Assembly: GCF_003254115.1 (NCBI RefSeq)
Contig: NZ_QKZV01000001.1
Location: 341,585 to 405,584 of the forward strand
DNA from: Hydrotalea sandarakina
GTDB lineage: Bacteria > Bacteroidota > Bacteroidia > Chitinophagales > Chitinophagaceae
Direction of reading: 5' to 3'
Length of the DNA: 64,000 nt
The notes beneath the pieces were generated by a model that was not told where the DNA came from, did no database searches, and saw nothing but the letters and a program-made list of their open reading frames with translations. Below, piece after piece: positions 44,539-54,112 of the stretch; within the stretch, counting starts at the first letter, position 1, and each line of letters starts with the position of its first letter. A program made the translations under genes and the position numbers.

Positions 44539-45501
44539 TTATTTATTCTGCATAGCTTTAATGGCTGCCGTAAGCTTTGGAACTACTTCAAAAGCATCGC
44601 CAACAATGCCATAATCGGCTGCTTTGAAAAAAGGCGCTTCCGGATCTTTATTAATTACCACAATTGTTTTACTTCTGTTTACCCCTGCTAAATGTTGTAT
44701 GGCGCCGGAAATACCAATAGCTATATATAAATTGGGTGCAATTTGTACACCGGTTTGACCTACATGCTCGTGGTGTGGACGCCAATGCGCATCTGCTACC
44801 GGACGGCTACATGCAGTTGCAGCATGCAATGTGTGAGCTAAATCTTCTACAATACCCCAATTTTCCGGGCCTTTTAATCCACGGCCACCACTTACAACAA
44901 TATCTGCCTCGGTTAATGGAACTTCTCCACTTACTTTGTTTGTTGCTACCACTTTTACTGAAGGTGCCGGCACATCAACCGTTAATTGTTCTATGGTAGC
45001 TGAACCTTCAGCAGTTTGCATGCCAAAGCTATTCGGATTAATCGTAATTACTTTAATAGCCGATGTAATTTTTACATAAGCAAACGCTTTACCGCTAAAC
45101 ACAGTTTTCTTTACCACAAAATCATTGTCGGTGGTAGGTAAAGCGCAAGCACCGGTAACTAATCCTGCTTTAAGTTGAATGGCAACACTTGGCGCTACTG
45201 CTTTTCCTGTTTGATTATGGCTAAATACCAATACCGATGCATTCAGTTGTTGAACGGCACCGGAAATAACTTTTGCATATACCAATGCATCTACATGATT
45301 TAAATTGTCATTTTGTATTTGGTAAACTTTACTAACACCGTAATTACCCAACTGAGCTAAGTTATCACTCACGGTTCCTAATACCAAAGCATTTGCGGTT
45401 GTGTTTAACTGCTTAGCCAAGGCACTACCGTAAGCAGCAGCTTCAAATGAAGCTTTTTTTATATGGCCTTCAGATTGATCGATGAATATTAAAACAGACA
45501 T
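44539..45501 (-). CDS. etfA: Electron transfer flavoprotein alpha subunit
   Basis: A 320-residue subunit that binds FAD with EtfB and carries electrons from acyl-CoA dehydrogenases. The C-terminal FAD domain is well preserved: VVSGGRGLKGPENWGIVEDL, CSRPVADAHWRPHHEHVGQTG, IAIGISGAIQHLAGV and VINKDPEAPFFKAADYGIVGD. The N-terminal alpha/beta domain binds EtfB. It starts 49 bp after etfB and the pair is one transcript. The neighbouring mutase gene suggests fatty- or branched-acid breakdown, but a terminator separates them. Confidence 0.97.
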   Translation of the reverse strand: MSVLIFIDQSEGHIKKASFEAAAYGSALAKQLNTTANALVLGTVSDNLAQLGNYGVSKVYQIQNDNLNHVDALVYAKVISGAVQQLNASVLVFSHNQTGKAVAPSVAIQLKAGLVTGACALPTTDNDFVVKKTVFSGKAFAYVKITSAIKVITINPNSFGMQTAEGSATIEQLTVDVPAPSVKVVATNKVSGEVPLTEADIVVSGGRGLKGPENWGIVEDLAHTLHAATACSRPVADAHWRPHHEHVGQTGVQIAPNLYIAIGISGAIQHLAGVNRSKTIVVINKDPEAPFFKAADYGIVGDAFEVVPKLTAAIKAMQNK

Positions 45502-45550
45502 AAAATATTTTTTTTATTTTTCGAAATTGAATTTTTCTTTCCGACAATGG

Positions 45551-46294
45551 TTAAATTACTTTCGCTTCTTCATGTAATAATCTCACTAATTCTTCTACAT
45601 TGTCGGCAGGCACCAATTTAACACCGGCTTTGGCTGGTGGCAACTCAAAAGCAACAATATGTGTAAGTGCTTCTGTCGCCACTGCATTCAAAACTTTTAA
45701 TGGTTTAGTACGTGCAGCCATAATGCCACGCATATTTGGAATACGTTGCTCGGCCATTCCTTTTTGGCAACTGATTACTGCAGGTAAATTAACAACATCA
45801 ACTTCCTCTCCACCTTCAATTTCACGGGTAACTTTAGCTTCAGAACCATTTAATTCGAATTGTGTGGCTAATGATATATAAGGTATGTTCAATTCTGCCG
45901 CAATCATTCCGCCAATAGCTGAACCGTTATAATCAATGGTTTCTTTTCCTGTAAATATTAAATCATAATTTCCTTCTTTTGCTACTGTAGCTATTTGTGT
46001 AGCAATGGTATAAGCATCATCGGTTTCCAAGTCAATGCGCATGGCTTCATCACCGCCTAAAGCTAAAGCTTTGCGAATAATGGCATCACAATCAGCTCCA
46101 CCTACGGTAATTAAATGTAAAACAGCGGATGGATCTTTTTCTTTTAATTCAATCGCTCTAACTAAAGCATACCATTCATCGTAAGGATTAATAATCCATT
46201 GTACACCTGCATCTTCAAACTGCGTATTGTTATTCTTAAAAGCAATTTTTGCAGTAGTATCAGGCGTTTTGCTAATACAAACCAGAATTTTCAT
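45551..46294 (-). CDS. etfB: Electron transfer flavoprotein beta subunit
   Basis: A 247-residue partner of EtfA. It begins MKILVCISKTPDTTAKIAF and has INPYDEWYALVRAIELKEK, then LIFTGKETIDYNGSAIGGMI (AMP-binding region) and LPAVISCQKGMAEQRIPNMRGIM, the surface region that docks with dehydrogenases. A -7 box TATATTTG (reverse strand) lies 84 bp upstream. It is first of the etfB-etfA unit. Confidence 0.97.
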   Translation of the reverse strand: MKILVCISKTPDTTAKIAFKNNNTQFEDAGVQWIINPYDEWYALVRAIELKEKDPSAVLHLITVGGADCDAIIRKALALGGDEAMRIDLETDDAYTIATQIATVAKEGNYDLIFTGKETIDYNGSAIGGMIAAELNIPYISLATQFELNGSEAKVTREIEGGEEVDVVNLPAVISCQKGMAEQRIPNMRGIMAARTKPLKVLNAVATEALTHIVAFELPPAKAGVKLVPADNVEELVRLLHEEAKVI

Positions 46295-46377
46295 ATGTGC
46301 GTTTTTAAATGAAACAATTTTAATCCAAATCTGTTAAAGAACCGGAACATAAAATTAGTTGTTTATGCAACTATTGG

Positions 46378-46385
46378 CAAATATA
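46378..46385 (-). promoter_or_regulatory. -7 promoter element of etfBA
   Basis: The reverse strand reads TATATTTG, a TAnnTTTG match 83 nt before the etfB ATG, implying a leader of roughly 80 nt. Confidence 0.5.
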
Positions 46386-46486
46386 GTAAGCTTTTCTTTC
46401 AAAGTTTATGCAGTTGCAAAAAACTTCTATTAATTTTCAAATTTGTTTACACCAATTTTGCATTTATAGAAAGTAAATTGATAGGT

Positions 46487-46798
46487 ATGAATAGGATAGA
46501 ACAATTGCTTCAGTTTCTAAAAGAAAACCCAAAAGATAATTTCGTTCGCCATTCTTTGGCATTGGAATACATAAAATTAGGCGATGATTTAAAAGCCCGT
46601 ATTTTATTCGAAGAAATATTAAACGACTCACCCGAATATATTGGCAGCTATTACCATTTAGCCAAATTGTTAGAACGACAAAATCAAATTGATTTAGCTA
46701 CCGAATGGTATGAAAAAGGGATGGCAGCAGCTAAAAAAGCAAACGATATGCGCAGTTATAATGAATTACAAGCTGCTTATGAAGACTTAATTTATTAA
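46487..46798 (+). CDS. Small tetratricopeptide-repeat protein
   Basis: A 103-residue cytoplasmic protein of about two and a half TPR units: the helix pair HSLALEYIKLGDDLKARILF, followed by YIGSYYHLAKLLERQNQIDL and ATEWYEKGMAAAKKANDMRS. TPR folds mediate protein contacts; the partner is unknown. The ATG at 46487 is preferred to a TTG nine bases earlier. It precedes hutU by 58 bp on the same strand but with no functional link visible. Confidence 0.8.
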   Translation: MNRIEQLLQFLKENPKDNFVRHSLALEYIKLGDDLKARILFEEILNDSPEYIGSYYHLAKLLERQNQIDLATEWYEKGMAAAKKANDMRSYNELQAAYEDLIY

Positions 46799-46856
46799 GT
46801 TATTTTAAACGAAGATTACATAGCATTTTTCTACCTTTATGTTTTAAACGATTGCT

Positions 46857-48539
46857 ATGTTAAACACTATTCAAGAAAATGTTTTTCGTGCAGAAAAATA
46901 TGTTACGCCAACCGGCAATAAATTGAATTGTAAAGGTTGGGTGCAAGAGGCTGCTTTACGGATGTTGTTGAATAATTTAAATCCCGAAGTTGCTGAAAAG
47001 CCTGAAGAATTAATTGTATATGGTGGAAGAGGAAAAGCAGCGCGCAATATTGAGTCATTAGATTTAATCATTAAAGCACTTAAAGATTTAAACAATAATG
47101 AAACATTGTTGGTGCAAAGCGGCAAACCGGTTGCTATATTAACAACCCATGAAGATGCGCCACGTGTATTAATTTCCAATTCACAATTGGTGCCTAAATG
47201 GGCTACATGGGAACATTTTGATGCCTTGGAGAAAAAAGGGTTAATGATGTATGGCCAAATGACTGCAGGCAGTTGGATTTACATTGGTTCCCAAGGAATT
47301 GTGCAAGGTACTTTTGAAACCTTTGCTGCTGTAGCCAAAAAACATTTTAATGGAACTTTAGCCGGAACATTAACGGTAACAGCCGGTTTAGGTGGAATGG
47401 GTGGTGCTCAACCATTAGCAGTTACCATGAACGAAGGGGTATGCCTTGTTGCAGAAGTGGAAGAATGGCGAATTGATAAACGCCTTCATACCAGGTATTT
47501 AGATGAAAAATGTACAGTAATTGATGAAGCAATTGATAGAGCACTGACCGCTAAACAACAAAAAAAATCATTAAGCATTGGGGTATTGTGTAATGCTGTT
47601 CATTTATTGCAGCGTTTGTTGGAAAGAAATATTCAAGTGGATGTTTTAACGGATCAAACTTCTGCACACGATCCTTTAATTGGCTACATTCCACATACAT
47701 TAACCAACGAACAAGCCAATGTGCTCAGGCAGGAAAATCCCGAAAACTATAAAGCATTAAGTTATGAAAGTATGAAGCAACATGTAGCTTATATGTTGGC
47801 TTTACAAGAAAAGGGTGCCATTACATTTGATTACGGGAATAATTTAAGAGCCAGAGCTAAAGAAGCCGGTTTGCAAAATGCTTTTAATTTTCCGGGTTTC
47901 GTACCGGCTTATATCAGGCCCTTATTTTGTGAAGGGAAGGGGCCTTTTCGTTGGGCTGCTTTAAGTGGCGATCCAGCTGATATTGCTGCTACCGATAAAT
48001 GTATTTTGGAATTATTTCCTGAAAATAAAAGTTTGCACAAATGGATTAGCATGGCTCAACAGCGCATTGCTTTTCAAGGACTTCCTGCCAGAATTTGTTG
48101 GTTAGGGCAGGGGGAAAGAGAAAAAGCAGGTCTTGCTTTTAATGAATTAGTAAGAAAAGGAATTGTACAAGCACCAATTGTTATTGGCCGCGATCATTTA
48201 GATACCGGTTCTGTTGCATCCCCTAATCGTGAAACCGAAGCTATGTTAGATGGGAGTGATGCTGTAGCCGATTGGCCTATTTTAAATGCATTGGTAAACA
48301 CTGCAGGTGGAGCCAGTTGGGTAAGTTTACACCATGGTGGTGGAGTTGGAATGGGATATAGCATTCACGCAGGTATGGTAATTGTTGCGGATGGCACTGA
48401 AGCAGCTGCAAAACGATTGGCCAGAGTGCTGCGAAATGACCCTGGTATGGGTGTAATTAGGCATGCCGATGCCGGGTATGATATTGCTTTAGATACTTTA
48501 CGTAAAAACGGATTAAGCCTTTCCGATAGATTGAAATAA
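46857..48539 (+). CDS. hutU: Urocanate hydratase
   Basis: A 560-residue enzyme that converts urocanate to imidazolonepropionate in histidine breakdown, using tightly bound NAD. Signatures include [65 protein letters not shown] and the active-site loop [11 protein letters not shown] with the catalytic Cys. Length is normal. hutH, hutI and hutG are not adjacent. The window therefore holds part of both histidine synthesis and histidine breakdown. Confidence 0.98.
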   Translation: MLNTIQENVFRAEKYVTPTGNKLNCKGWVQEAALRMLLNNLNPEVAEKPEELIVYGGRGKAARNIESLDLIIKALKDLNNNETLLVQSGKPVAILTTHEDAPRVLISNSQLVPKWATWEHFDALEKKGLMMYGQMTAGSWIYIGSQGIVQGTFETFAAVAKKHFNGTLAGTLTVTAGLGGMGGAQPLAVTMNEGVCLVAEVEEWRIDKRLHTRYLDEKCTVIDEAIDRALTAKQQKKSLSIGVLCNAVHLLQRLLERNIQVDVLTDQTSAHDPLIGYIPHTLTNEQANVLRQENPENYKALSYESMKQHVAYMLALQEKGAITFDYGNNLRARAKEAGLQNAFNFPGFVPAYIRPLFCEGKGPFRWAALSGDPADIAATDKCILELFPENKSLHKWISMAQQRIAFQGLPARICWLGQGEREKAGLAFNELVRKGIVQAPIVIGRDHLDTGSVASPNRETEAMLDGSDAVADWPILNALVNTAGGASWVSLHHGGGVGMGYSIHAGMVIVADGTEAAAKRLARVLRNDPGMGVIRHADAGYDIALDTLRKNGLSLSDRLK

Positions 48540-48579
48540 TGCAATTGGCGTTTAATCCAAGTTTTACTTGAATCATTAT

Positions 48580-48616
48580 AAAAAATAAGAGGCTGCCTTT
48601 TTTGAGACAGCCTCTT
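48580..48616 (-). terminator. Terminator between hutU and hsp20
   Basis: AAGAGGCTG and CAGCCTCTT pair perfectly across a 12-nt loop. The reverse strand continues TTATTTTTT, and the plus side continues TAATAAAAT, so it chiefly serves hsp20. Confidence 0.75.
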
Positions 48617-48638
48617 TAATAAAATATGTGCATCATCA

Positions 48639-49037
48639 CTAAGCTACTGCTATATTTTTTGCTACTGGTGTTTTAACTGCTTTTAATGGCAATGAAATTT
48701 TTAAAACCCCATCAGTATAAGCGGCTTCAATATTATCGGTTTGAATATTTTCCGGTAATGAAAAAACTTTTTTGAATGATTGAGCGGCAAATTGTTTTTG
48801 TAGAATTTTATTGTTTGTTTCCTTTTGCGCTGTTGGTTGGTTATATTCCACGGTTAATAAGCCATTTTCAGATTGAATGGTAAAGTTGGTTTTATTTCTT
48901 CCGGGAACCATTAATTCAATTTCGAAAGCCTTTTCTGTTTCATAAATATTGACAGGAATAGCAATGTTGTTATTTTTTTCATAGGCATGTTGAAATAATG
49001 CATTATGAAAAGGTCTGTGTTGTGAACGGTAATACAT
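48639..49037 (-). CDS. Small heat-shock protein Hsp20
   Basis: A 132-residue alpha-crystallin family holdase. The domain runs from IPVNIYETEKAFEIELMVPG through LLTVEYNQPT and SFKKVFSLPENIQTDNIEA to AAYTDGVLKISLPL, the family signature GVLKISLP. It ends with a short tail carrying a VPVAK-like segment (TPVAKN) that could dock in a dimer groove. It binds unfolding proteins without ATP. It is divergent from the bacilliredoxin gene over a 191-bp gap. Confidence 0.95.
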   Translation of the reverse strand: MYYRSQHRPFHNALFQHAYEKNNNIAIPVNIYETEKAFEIELMVPGRNKTNFTIQSENGLLTVEYNQPTAQKETNNKILQKQFAAQSFKKVFSLPENIQTDNIEAAYTDGVLKISLPLKAVKTPVAKNIAVA

Positions 49038-49199
49038 AATTTTTAAATTTTTTTATTTTCATTCAAAATGTATTCCTGCAAAGAAAATGAAACTTAATTA
49101 CGACAAAGTGGCTGTATTTAATCTCTAAATGCGACTTTATGGCATTTTCGGTTTTAGAAAAACCGCAAATTGGCTGAAGTAGTTAACTACTAAAGTTTG

Positions 49200-49207
49200 T
49201 AAATTTG
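49200..49207 (+). promoter_or_regulatory. -7 promoter element of the bacilliredoxin gene
   Basis: TAAATTTG matches TAnnTTTG and lies 21 nt before the ATG. Confidence 0.5.
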
Positions 49208-49228
49208 CATCCTAAACAATAAAAAAAT

Positions 49229-49645
49229 ATGTATCCTGAAGAAATAGTAAAACCCATGAAGGCGGAATTAACCGAAAATGGTTTTGAGGAAATGCTGACC
49301 GCTCAAGAGGTTGATGAAACATTAAAAAAAGAAGGAACTACATTGGTAGTTATTAATTCGGTTTGTGGTTGTGCAGCCGGAAGCTGCCGTCCGGGTGTAT
49401 TAATGGCCGTTCACAATGCCACTAAAAAACCAACTCGTTTGGTAACAAGTTTTGCTGGTTTTGATATAGAAGCAGTAAATAGAGTAAGGGAACATTTATT
49501 ACCTTATCCACCATCATCCCCATCCATTGCCTTGTTTAAAGACGGGAAGTTGGTAAGTATGGTTGAGCGCCATCAAATTGAAGGTCGCCCGGCACAAATT
49601 ATTGCCCAATATCTTATCCATGAGTTTGAACAATTTTGCAACTAA
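49229..49645 (+). CDS. Bacilliredoxin (BrxA/BrxB, YphP family)
   Basis: A 138-residue thioredoxin-fold protein with the CGC motif (Cys46-Gly-Cys48 in SVCGCAAGSC) and a further Cys53. Family knowledge: bacilliredoxins remove bacillithiol from S-bacillithiolated proteins. The conserved start MYPEEIVKPMKAEL and end PAQIIAQYLIHEFEQFC are intact. It fits with bshC in the same window. It is transcribed alone, with a -7 box upstream and a terminator after it. Confidence 0.93.
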   Translation: MYPEEIVKPMKAELTENGFEEMLTAQEVDETLKKEGTTLVVINSVCGCAAGSCRPGVLMAVHNATKKPTRLVTSFAGFDIEAVNRVREHLLPYPPSSPSIALFKDGKLVSMVERHQIEGRPAQIIAQYLIHEFEQFCN

Positions 49646-49682
49646 TCGTTGTACTTTGTTATAGATGTGTTAGTAATGTACG

Positions 49683-49712
49683 AAGTCTCGTTTCTACGAG
49701 ACTTTTTTCTTT
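49683..49712 (+). terminator. Terminator of the bacilliredoxin gene
   Basis: AAGTCTCG and CGAGACTT form a perfect 8-bp stem with a 6-nt loop, followed by TTTTCTTTT. Confidence 0.88.
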
Positions 49713-49792
49713 TGGTTGAAATAGATTAATTTACACGTTTGCCATTTTCTAATTATCATTGCACATTCAAAATTTCACATTAACAAACGGTT

Positions 49793-51076
49793 ATGTATCC
49801 TAATCTATATTATGTTTTTAAAGATTTATTTGGGGTAGAGTGGAACGGATTGAAATTAATTAACTCATTTGGTTTTTTTGTAGCCATTTCTTTTGTTGTT
49901 TCTGCATGGGTATTAACGCTGGAATTAAAGCGTAAGCAAGCAGCAGGTATTTTAACTTATACCGAAAAAACCATTGTAGTGGGTGGCCCCGCCAGTGTGA
50001 ATGAATTGATTTTAAATTTTATATTAGGATTTGTATTAGGATTTAAAATTATAGGTGCATTTTTAATACCAGCTGCATTGTCCGATCCCCAAGCCTTTAT
50101 TTTATCCGCTCAGGGAAATTGGCCTTTAGGTATTATTTTAGGAATTGTATTTGCTTTTTTAAAATGGCGTGAAAAAGAAAAAGAAAAGTTAGCAAAACCC
50201 GAAAAGCGAATCATACGCGTATGGCCACAAGATAGAGTGGGCGATATTGTTATTTATGCTGCCATTTTTGGATTTGCCGGCGCCAAAATATTTAATAGTT
50301 TAGAAACCTGGGATGATTTTGTACAAGATCCCATTGGTTCATTGATTTCTTTTAGTGGATTAACATTTTACGGTGGTTTAATCTGCGCAACAATTGCCTT
50401 ATATTATTACACAAAAAAACATAAAATTCCTTTTATTGCTCTTTGTGATGCTGCTGCACCTGCACTAATGTTGGCTTATGCCTTAGGCCGAATTGGATGC
50501 CAGGTAGCTGGTGATGGTGATTGGGGAATTTTAAATAGTGCCTATATTAGTAATGCCGAAGGAAAATTGGTGCCGGCTACTATGGAGCAATTTAATAGAG
50601 CATTACAAGCAAACCAACTTTATTACAGTCAACAATTTTCCACTTTTAAAATTCAACATCTTTCTGTTCAAGCATTCTGGGGTTTACCCAAATGGTTATT
50701 TGCTTACAATTATCCTCATAATGTGGTGAATGAGGGTATCCATTTTGCTAATTGCACCGGTAATTATTGCTCCTTCTTACCCATAAGTGTATTTCCTACA
50801 CCTCTGTATGAAATTATTATGTGTCTAATTTTATTCTTTGTATTGTGGGCTTTGAGAAAAAAAATTACCACACCGGGTAAGTTATTTGCTATTTATTTGA
50901 TATTAAATGGCTTGGAAAGGTTTTTAATTGAAAAAATTCGCGTGAATACCCGTTACCATTTTTGGGGGTTGCAACCTACACAGGCAGAATTAATTTCCAG
51001 TGCACTGGTTATAGGTGGTATTATACTCTTCATTTATTCCAAAAAAATCAAACTAAAACAATATCCGGCTTTATAA
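49793..51076 (+). CDS. lgt: Prolipoprotein diacylglyceryl transferase Lgt
   Basis: A 427-residue inner-membrane enzyme that attaches diacylglycerol to lipobox Cys, needed for the several lipoproteins in this window. Key motifs are SGLTFYGGLICATIALYYY, the family signature in Bacteroidota form GRIGCQVAGDGDWG, PTPLYEIIMCLILFFVLWAL and NGLERFLIEKIRVNTRY with catalytic Arg residues. It is much longer than E. coli Lgt (291) through an expanded loop after the first helix (about 40-145) and an insert of about 60 residues after the signature. A terminator follows. Confidence 0.94.
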   Translation: MYPNLYYVFKDLFGVEWNGLKLINSFGFFVAISFVVSAWVLTLELKRKQAAGILTYTEKTIVVGGPASVNELILNFILGFVLGFKIIGAFLIPAALSDPQAFILSAQGNWPLGIILGIVFAFLKWREKEKEKLAKPEKRIIRVWPQDRVGDIVIYAAIFGFAGAKIFNSLETWDDFVQDPIGSLISFSGLTFYGGLICATIALYYYTKKHKIPFIALCDAAAPALMLAYALGRIGCQVAGDGDWGILNSAYISNAEGKLVPATMEQFNRALQANQLYYSQQFSTFKIQHLSVQAFWGLPKWLFAYNYPHNVVNEGIHFANCTGNYCSFLPISVFPTPLYEIIMCLILFFVLWALRKKITTPGKLFAIYLILNGLERFLIEKIRVNTRYHFWGLQPTQAELISSALVIGGIILFIYSKKIKLKQYPAL

Positions 51077-51107
51077 ATAAAGTCAAGATTTGTACAACTA
51101 CTTTACT

Positions 51108-51137
51108 AAGCCAATCTCAAAAGGATTGGCTTTTTTT
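51108..51137 (+). terminator. Terminator of lgt
   Basis: AAGCCAATC and GATTGGCTT form a perfect stem with a 7-nt loop and are followed by a run of T. Confidence 0.88.
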
Positions 51138-51319
51138 CGCCTATTTGCTGGTGTTTTGCTTTATTTCCACCAAGTAACATGAATCGATCACTGTAACTTT
51201 TAGGTACTTTAACCGTTCCAATTCTATACTTCTCATAACATTCTTCTTCCATTATCGCCATTCATCCTGCAAAATTTGCCATTCGATATAAAACAATGTA
51301 CTATGTTTTACATACTACT

Positions 51320-51327
51320 TAGTTTTG
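51320..51327 (+). promoter_or_regulatory. -7 promoter element of the TonB-dependent receptor
   Basis: TAGTTTTG matches TAnnTTTG, 39 nt before the ATG. The rest of the 290-bp gap after lgt holds the lgt terminator and nothing else I can name. Confidence 0.5.
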
Positions 51328-51366
51328 TGATGTAATATTTAAAAACCAGAACTTAAAAAATAAAAC

Positions 51367-53814
51367 ATGAAAAAGAATATTGTATCACTCATGCTTATGA
51401 CAGTTTTAATTGTCATTGCCTTTAGTAGCAAAGCTCAAACAGGTAAAACATACACCATTTCGGGTGAAATAACTGGCCAGAAAAAAGGACTGGAATCGGC
51501 TAATGTTATACTGTTAAATGAAAAGGATTCTGCCGTTGTTAAAATGGTTATTACCAATAAAACCGGGCAGTACATTATGGAAAACGTATCTGCCGGATCT
51601 TATATAATCAAAACAATAGCAATTGGTTACGAAACTTATTTTTCAAATTCATTTAGATTATCTGCGTCACAAAAACTAGACTTTCATTTAAAACCATTAA
51701 CGCAAGATTTAGCAGCAGTAACCGTTACCTCGAAAAAGCCATTAATTGAACAAAAATTAGATAAAACAATCATTAATGTAGATGCTTCGCCATCTAATAC
51801 AGGATTAACTGCAATGGATGTTTTAGAAAAATCACCCGGCGTTTTAGTAGATAAAGATGGTAACATTAGCTTAAAAGGAAAACCCGGTGTATTGGTATTA
51901 ATTGATGGGAAACCTTCTTATTTAAGTTCAACTGACCTTGCTAATATGCTGAAAAGCATGTCAAGCAGTACTATTGATCAAATTGAATTAATGACCAACC
52001 CACCTGCTAAATATGATGCTGCCGGTAATTCAGGTATCATTAATATTAAAACCAAAAAAACGAAAACGGTAGGTTATAATGGCAGTGTTACAGTTGGTTA
52101 TGGGCAAGGTGTTTACCCTAAAAGCAATAACAGCATCAATTTAAATTATCGCAAAGACAAGGTTAATTTGTTTGGGAATTTCAGTTATAACTACTACGGT
52201 GGCTTTCAGGATTTGGGCATAACCCGCAATTTTAGAACCAGTAATGGTGAGGATATTTTATCCATATTCAAGCAAAGAGCATTTATGAAACGGCAACAAA
52301 ATAATGTTTCCTATAAAGTTGGGGCCGATTATTATGCTTCTAAAAAAACAACTTTAGGGGTAGTAGTTAATGGTTTTTCTAATCCATCAACAGAAAATAA
52401 TTATAACGTTACTGATATATTGAATCCAAATAACCTTTTACAAAGCACAACCTTGGCTTCTTCTAATATTAAAAATAACTTGAATAATATAGCTTTCAAT
52501 TTGAATGGAAGACATGTTTTTGACAGCACAGGGAAGGAATTGTCTATGGACTTAGATTACGTTCATTACAATACTTTAAATGATCAAATGTTTGTTAACT
52601 CTTTCTATGATAATGCTGGGAACAAAATGATGCCTGACCAGTGGTTAAAAGGAAATTTACCGTCAGACATCAATATATATTCAGCCAAATCCGATTACAC
52701 ACAAAAACTAAAGCATAATATTAAAATGGAAGCAGGTTTTAAAGTTAGTTATGTAAAAACCGATAATGTTTCTAGTTATTTTAATCAGTTGGGCAATCAA
52801 TGGGTAATGGATAGCACGCAAAGTAACCATTTCATTTATGAAGAAAATATTAATGCTGCCTATGTATCCTTCAGTAAGCAGCTTTCAAAAAAATGGAGTT
52901 TGCAACTTGGTAGCCGCGTTGAAAACACACATTCAAAAGGTACGCAATTGTTTAATGGCGTTTCATTCGATAGAAATTACACACAGTTATTCCCAACTTT
53001 CTATTTAGGATATAAGCCAAATGATAATAATCAGTTCTCATTAAATTATGGAAAACGCATACAACGTCCTGATTATGAAGATTTAAACCCTTTCTATTAT
53101 TTTTTAGATAAGTACACTTATATGGTTGGAAACCCATATTTATTACCACAAATCAGCCAAAATATTGAAGTGAACCACATATACAAAGGATTTTTAACGA
53201 CAAGTTTAAGCTATGGTGTGATAGACAACTTTATTACACAAGTATTCAATCAAGTTGATAGTATTCATACCACTTATGTTAAGAATGATAACATAGCTCG
53301 GGTTCAAAATTATACTTTAAGTATAAATGCCTCATTTTCACCTGCAAAATTTTGGAAGATAAACTGGTATAACCAATTTAATATCAATAAGTTTAATGGT
53401 TACGTAAATGAAGGCCCCATCAGCGTATCCGGCTTTAATTATTCAACCAACTTTTCTAGCACATTTGAGGTAAAGAAAGGTTTAAATGTGGAATTAAATG
53501 GGTTTTATCGTACCGTAACGCAGGAAGGTACCATAACTGCGAATGAAATGAGTCAATTAAATCTTGCTATTAGTAAGCAGATTTTTAAAGATAAAGGTAC
53601 AATTCGGTTAAATTGCCGCGACTTTTTAAAATTACAACATTTTAGTGGATATAGCCGATTTCAAAACATTGATGTTCAATTATATAACACTTGGGATACC
53701 AGAGTTTTTAATTTAAGTTTTACATATCGCTTTGCTAAGGGAAAAGCCGGCGCTGCACCAAGAAAATCTGCCGGGGCTATTGATGAAGCCAATCGTGTAA
53801 AATCGAACAATTAG
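51367..53814 (+). CDS. TonB-dependent outer-membrane receptor
   Basis: An 815-residue outer-membrane protein. A signal peptide (about 1-23, ending SKAQ) is followed by a carboxypeptidase-regulatory-like beta-sandwich (about 28-115, EITGQKKGLESANVILLNEK). The plug region (about 120-225) has MDVLEKSPGVLVDKDGNISL, then IDQIELMTNPPAKYDAAGN and GIINIKTKK. The rest is a beta-barrel of the OMP_b-brl_3 type. There is no SusD partner and no TonB box I can name. The ligand is unknown; siderophore, peptide or metal uptake are all possible. It is a single gene with a strong terminator after it. Confidence 0.93.
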   Translation: MKKNIVSLMLMTVLIVIAFSSKAQTGKTYTISGEITGQKKGLESANVILLNEKDSAVVKMVITNKTGQYIMENVSAGSYIIKTIAIGYETYFSNSFRLSASQKLDFHLKPLTQDLAAVTVTSKKPLIEQKLDKTIINVDASPSNTGLTAMDVLEKSPGVLVDKDGNISLKGKPGVLVLIDGKPSYLSSTDLANMLKSMSSSTIDQIELMTNPPAKYDAAGNSGIINIKTKKTKTVGYNGSVTVGYGQGVYPKSNNSINLNYRKDKVNLFGNFSYNYYGGFQDLGITRNFRTSNGEDILSIFKQRAFMKRQQNNVSYKVGADYYASKKTTLGVVVNGFSNPSTENNYNVTDILNPNNLLQSTTLASSNIKNNLNNIAFNLNGRHVFDSTGKELSMDLDYVHYNTLNDQMFVNSFYDNAGNKMMPDQWLKGNLPSDINIYSAKSDYTQKLKHNIKMEAGFKVSYVKTDNVSSYFNQLGNQWVMDSTQSNHFIYEENINAAYVSFSKQLSKKWSLQLGSRVENTHSKGTQLFNGVSFDRNYTQLFPTFYLGYKPNDNNQFSLNYGKRIQRPDYEDLNPFYYFLDKYTYMVGNPYLLPQISQNIEVNHIYKGFLTTSLSYGVIDNFITQVFNQVDSIHTTYVKNDNIARVQNYTLSINASFSPAKFWKINWYNQFNINKFNGYVNEGPISVSGFNYSTNFSSTFEVKKGLNVELNGFYRTVTQEGTITANEMSQLNLAISKQIFKDKGTIRLNCRDFLKLQHFSGYSRFQNIDVQLYNTWDTRVFNLSFTYRFAKGKAGAAPRKSAGAIDEANRVKSNN

Positions 53815-53871
53815 AAAGTTTGGAAAACCAACATCCAATAATTCAATCAAGGGATTAATTAATTACAATGC

Positions 53872-53905
53872 AATGCCATTCATTTATTAATGAGTGGCAT
53901 TTTTG
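53872..53905 (+). terminator. Terminator of the TonB-dependent receptor
   Basis: AATGCCATTCATT and AATGAGTGGCATT pair with one mismatch across a 4-nt loop and are followed by TTTTG. The remaining gap up to 54112 shows no other feature I can support. Confidence 0.8.
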
Positions 53906-54112
53906 TTTGAATGATCATTAGAAATTGATTGATTATTTTAAGGTGGTTGTAAGTTGAAAATGAGCTTATTAATGATCCAAATCGTTAGACTTAAAGTATT
54001 TCTTTTTTCTTATAATTTATATTATGTTAAATAAAGAAAATCGAAATAAATTGCAACATACACTCTATGACTGTGTTAATATTCCCATCCAATCAATTCA
54101 AAAAATCAAAGG

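Noticed and set aside
51077-51366. 290-bp gap before the TonB-dependent receptor considered for a riboswitch or small RNA
   Set aside because: Apart from the lgt terminator and a -7 box I see no conserved fold or cobalamin-type box.
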